In this document: positions 61,525 to 64,000 of the stretch, one piece after another
Numbering within the stretch: the first letter of the stretch is position 1
Layout: each line of letters begins with the position of its first letter
Assembly: GCA_041685045.1 (NCBI GenBank)
Contig: JAWLGP010000001.1
Location: 248,001 to 312,000 of the forward strand
Source: Thiohalomonas sp041685045
GTDB lineage: Bacteria > Pseudomonadota > Gammaproteobacteria > Thiohalomonadales > Thiohalomonadaceae
DNA: 64,000 nucleotides
Direction of reading: 5' to 3'
Translations under genes and position numbers: made by a program
Notes under the pieces: model-generated
Told to the model about the DNA's origin: nothing
What the model saw: the letters and a program-made list of their open reading frames with translations, nothing else
Databases searched by the model: none

Positions 61525-62901
61525 TTACAGGGACTTCGCCTTCTCCACGGCCTCTTCGATGGTGCCGACCATGTAGAACGCCTGTTCCGGCAGGTGGTCG
61601 TACTCGCCATCGACGATGCCCTTGAAGCCCCGAATCGTTTCCTTGAGGGAGACGTACTTGCCCGGCGTACCGGTGAAGGTCTCCGCCACGAAGAACGGCT
61701 GGGACAGGAAGCGCTGAATCTTACGGGCACGAGACACGACCAGTTTGTCCTCTTCCGACAACTCGTCCATGCCAAGGATCGCGATGATGTCGCGCAGTTC
61801 CTTGTAACGCTGCAGGGTACCCTGCACGCCACGGGCAGTGTCGTAGTGCTCGTTACCAACCACCAGCGGGTCCAGCTGACGGGAGGTGGAGTCCAGCGGA
61901 TCCACGGCCGGGTAGATGCCCAGCTCGGCGATCTGACGGGACAACACCAGAGTCGCGTCCAAGTGGGCGAAGGTGGTGGCCGGCGACGGGTCGGTCAAGT
62001 CATCCGCCGGGACGTACACCGCCTGGAAGGAGGTGATGGAACCGGTGCGGGTGGAGGTGATGCGCTCCTGCAGGGTACCCATCTCTTCCGCCAGGGTCGG
62101 CTGGTAGCCCACTGCGGAGGGCATACGGCCCAGCAGTGCGGACACCTCGGTGCCGGCCAGGGTGTAACGGTAGATGTTGTCGACGAACAGCAGAACGTCA
62201 CGGCCTTCGTCACGGAAGTACTCGGCCATGGTCAGACCGGTCAGCGCCACGCGCAGACGATTGCCCGGCGGCTCGTTCATCTGGCCGTAGACCAGTGCCA
62301 CCTTGTCGATAACGCCGCCTTCACGCATTTCGTGGTAGAAGTCGTTACCTTCACGGGTACGCTCACCGACGCCGGCGAACACGGAGAAGCCGGAGTGCTC
62401 GACCGCGATGTTGCGGATGAGCTCCATCAGGGTAACCGTCTTGCCCACGCCGGCGCCGCCGAACAGGCCGATCTTGCCGCCCTTGGCGATGGGCATGACC
62501 AGGTCGATAACCTTGATGCCGGTTTCGAGGATTTCGACGGAAGCCGCCTGGTCCTCATAGGCCGGAGCCTTGCGGTGAATCGCCCAGCGCTCCTGCTCGC
62601 CGATGGGGCCGGCTTCGTCCACCGGGTTGCCCAGCACGTCCATGATGCGGCCCAGGGTGGCCTGACCCACCGGCACCTGAATCGGTGCGCCGGTGCTGGC
62701 CACGTCCATGCCGCGCTTCAGGCCGTCCGAAGAACCCATGGCGATGGTCCGCACTACGCCATCGCCCAGCTGCTGCTGTACTTCCAGCGTCAGGCCGGTT
62801 TCGCCAACGGTCAGCGCGTCGTATACCTTCGGCATCGCGTCGCGCGGGAATTGGGCGTCCACCACCGCGCCGATGATCTGCACAATCTTTCCAGAACTCA
62901 T
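61525..62901 (-). CDS. atpD: ATP synthase F1 subunit beta
   Basis: This is the catalytic subunit, 458 residues. It has the Walker A GGAGVGKTV near residue 149, GERTREGNDFYHEM, VLLFVDNIYRYTLAGTEVSA with the Walker B Asp, and the ALLGRMPSAVGYQPTLAEEM segment. The ATG at 62901 has GGGGAAC upstream. FVDNIYRYT has Tyr where most beta subunits have Phe (FIDNIYRFT), a conservative change. Confidence 0.97.
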   Translation of the reverse strand: MSSGKIVQIIGAVVDAQFPRDAMPKVYDALTVGETGLTLEVQQQLGDGVVRTIAMGSSDGLKRGMDVASTGAPIQVPVGQATLGRIMDVLGNPVDEAGPIGEQERWAIHRKAPAYEDQAASVEILETGIKVIDLVMPIAKGGKIGLFGGAGVGKTVTLMELIRNIAVEHSGFSVFAGVGERTREGNDFYHEMREGGVIDKVALVYGQMNEPPGNRLRVALTGLTMAEYFRDEGRDVLLFVDNIYRYTLAGTEVSALLGRMPSAVGYQPTLAEEMGTLQERITSTRTGSITSFQAVYVPADDLTDPSPATTFAHLDATLVLSRQIAELGIYPAVDPLDSTSRQLDPLVVGNEHYDTARGVQGTLQRYKELRDIIAILGMDELSEEDKLVVSRARKIQRFLSQPFFVAETFTGTPGKYVSLKETIRGFKGIVDGEYDHLPEQAFYMVGTIEEAVEKAKSL

Positions 62902-62946
62902 TTCAGTTCCCCTTACCAATACTCGAAAACTAGCTGCGCACCCGGC

Positions 62947-63810
62947 TTAGACCGCCGCGGCACCGGCGACGATTTCCGAAAGCTCCTGGGTGATGGCTGC
63001 CTGGCGGGCCTTGTTGTAGGCCAACTGCAACTCATCGATGAGGCTACCGGCGTTGTCGGACGCCGCCTTCATGGCCACCATTCGGGCAGCCATTTCGCAG
63101 GCGACGTTCTCTACTACGCCCTGATAGACCAGCGATTCGACATAGCGCATCAGCAGCTGGTCCAGCACCTCGTGGGCATCCGGCTCGTACAGGTAATCCC
63201 AGTAATGCTTCATTTCCGGATCGAGTTCGTCCGCCTCGATGGGCAGCAACTGCAGGACCTGGGGTGTCTGAGCCATCGTGTTGACGAACTCGTTGTACAC
63301 CAGGTACAGCTTGTCGATCTCGCCGGAGTCGTAGGCATCCAGCATTACCTTGACCGTGCCGATCAGGTCCTGGGCGCGCGGTGCGTCGCCGAGGTGGGTC
63401 GTCTGGGAGACGACCCGCGCCCCGACACGCTTGAAGAACCCGGCCGCCTTCTGGCCGATGATGCAGAGGTCCACCTCTACGTTCTTCTCGCGCCAACCCC
63501 GGATTGCCTGCAGAGTGGCCTTGAACTCGTTGGCGTTCAGGCCGCCGCACAGGCCCCGATCGGTGGAGACGATGATGAACCCGACCCGCTTGACCTCCCG
63601 ATCCACCAGGTACGGATGCTTGTACTCCGGGTGGGCATGCGCAAGGTGGCTGACCACATTGCGCATCTTGTCAGCATAGGGGCGGGAAGATGCCATCCGA
63701 TCCTGCGCCTTGCGCATTTTCGAGGCAGCCACCATCTCCATGGCACGCGTGATCTTCTGAGTGTTCTGAACACTCCGGATCTTGGTGCGTATCTCTTTAC
63801 CGCTGGCCAT
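62947..63810 (-). CDS. atpG: ATP synthase F1 subunit gamma
   Basis: Gamma is the central rotor shaft. The 287-residue protein has the N-terminal helix (EIRTKIRSVQNTQKITRAME, MVAASKMRKAQDRM), the VSTDRGLCGGLNANEFK core and the C-terminal helix ending ITQELSEIVAGAAAV. GGGAGG lies 6 bases before the ATG. Confidence 0.97.
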   Translation of the reverse strand: MASGKEIRTKIRSVQNTQKITRAMEMVAASKMRKAQDRMASSRPYADKMRNVVSHLAHAHPEYKHPYLVDREVKRVGFIIVSTDRGLCGGLNANEFKATLQAIRGWREKNVEVDLCIIGQKAAGFFKRVGARVVSQTTHLGDAPRAQDLIGTVKVMLDAYDSGEIDKLYLVYNEFVNTMAQTPQVLQLLPIEADELDPEMKHYWDYLYEPDAHEVLDQLLMRYVESLVYQGVVENVACEMAARMVAMKAASDNAGSLIDELQLAYNKARQAAITQELSEIVAGAAAV

Positions 63811-63825
63811 CAGGCGCCTCCCCCA

Positions 63826-64000
63826 TTACCAGGTGTGGTTGGCTTTGAACGTCTGAACGGCCTTATGCAGCGCGTTTTCGATCTCGGCGTTGTAGTCGCC
63901 GGTTTCGTTGATGCGGTTCATCAGGTCGGCCTGTTCGGACTTCATGTAGGCCTGCAGAGCCGCTTCGAAATCGACCACCTTCTTGACGTCGACGTCGTCC
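63826..64000 (-). CDS. atpA: ATP synthase F1 subunit alpha, C-terminal part only
   Basis: The window edge cuts this gene. The visible 57 codons encode DDVDVKKVVDFEAALQAYMK and continue to QTFKANHTW and a TAA at 63826, the usual alpha-subunit C-terminus. It lies directly upstream of atpG. Confidence 0.93.
   Translation of the reverse strand, partial: DDVDVKKVVDFEAALQAYMKSEQADLMNRINETGDYNAEIENALHKAVQTFKANHTW

Overview
The window comes from a GC-rich gammaproteobacterium. The evidence is the conserved gene orders topA-smg-dprA-LysM gene-def-fmt-rsmB-DUF4390 gene-ntrY-ntrX-trkA-trkH and atpA-atpG-atpD-atpC followed by glmU and glmS. Multihaem cytochromes, a bacteriohemerythrin, a choice-of-anchor U surface protein and dispersed REP-like palindromes suggest a respiratory or chemolithotrophic lineage such as Chromatiales. 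That placement is inference and no species can be named.

Layout. 0.2-8.8 kb holds assorted housekeeping and envelope genes: a DUF2059-like protein, a DUF457-type membrane protein, an AraC regulator, a YbhB protein, a large secreted protein with a C-terminal anchor, PhnA, GreB and an orphan TRAP solute-binding protein. 8.86-10.38 kb is a decayed block read on the minus strand: the tail of a helicase, a dinD gene broken by two frameshifts, and the tail of a restriction-enzyme-like protein. 10.4-34.4 kb is dense core genome: uvrD, a SWIM protein, hemerythrin, tsaC, purE, topA, smg, dprA, def, fmt, rsmB, the NtrYX-like two-component pair, TrkAH potassium uptake, a methyltransferase, a TPR protein and a cation:proton antiporter. 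34.5-45 kb holds a large PAS/GAF histidine kinase and a divergent glycan-type cluster (GMC oxidoreductase, phosphodiesterase-like protein, three glycosyltransferases, sulfotransferase). Two small inverted-repeat elements lie in the divergent intergenic region.

45-56.7 kb is an accessory island and the most interesting part. It contains integron attC-like sites without an integrase in the window, i.e. a CALIN-type or remnant chromosomal integron. In three cassettes the first 7-8 bases of the cassette are exactly complementary to the R'' box of that cassette's own attC, as cassette biology predicts. Cassette cargo includes two small membrane proteins, two proteins that share a WYL-like N-terminal module joined to different C-terminal halves (BRCT in one, helical in the other), a GIY-YIG-like protein and a ParE-type toxin-antitoxin pair. 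Interspersed are ISAs1 and ISL3 transposase remnants, three copies of an 80-bp palindromic repeat, VapBC and RES/Xre toxin-antitoxin loci, and a duplicated 3' end of a PA0069-family radical SAM gene. The two duplicate ends bracket an operon encoding a tetrahaem cytochrome, a monohaem cytochrome and a carbonic-anhydrase-like lipoprotein that has lost most of its catalytic residues.

56.7-64 kb returns to core genome: glmS, glmU, an FKBP-type isomerase and the end of the ATP synthase operon, cut by the window edge inside atpA.
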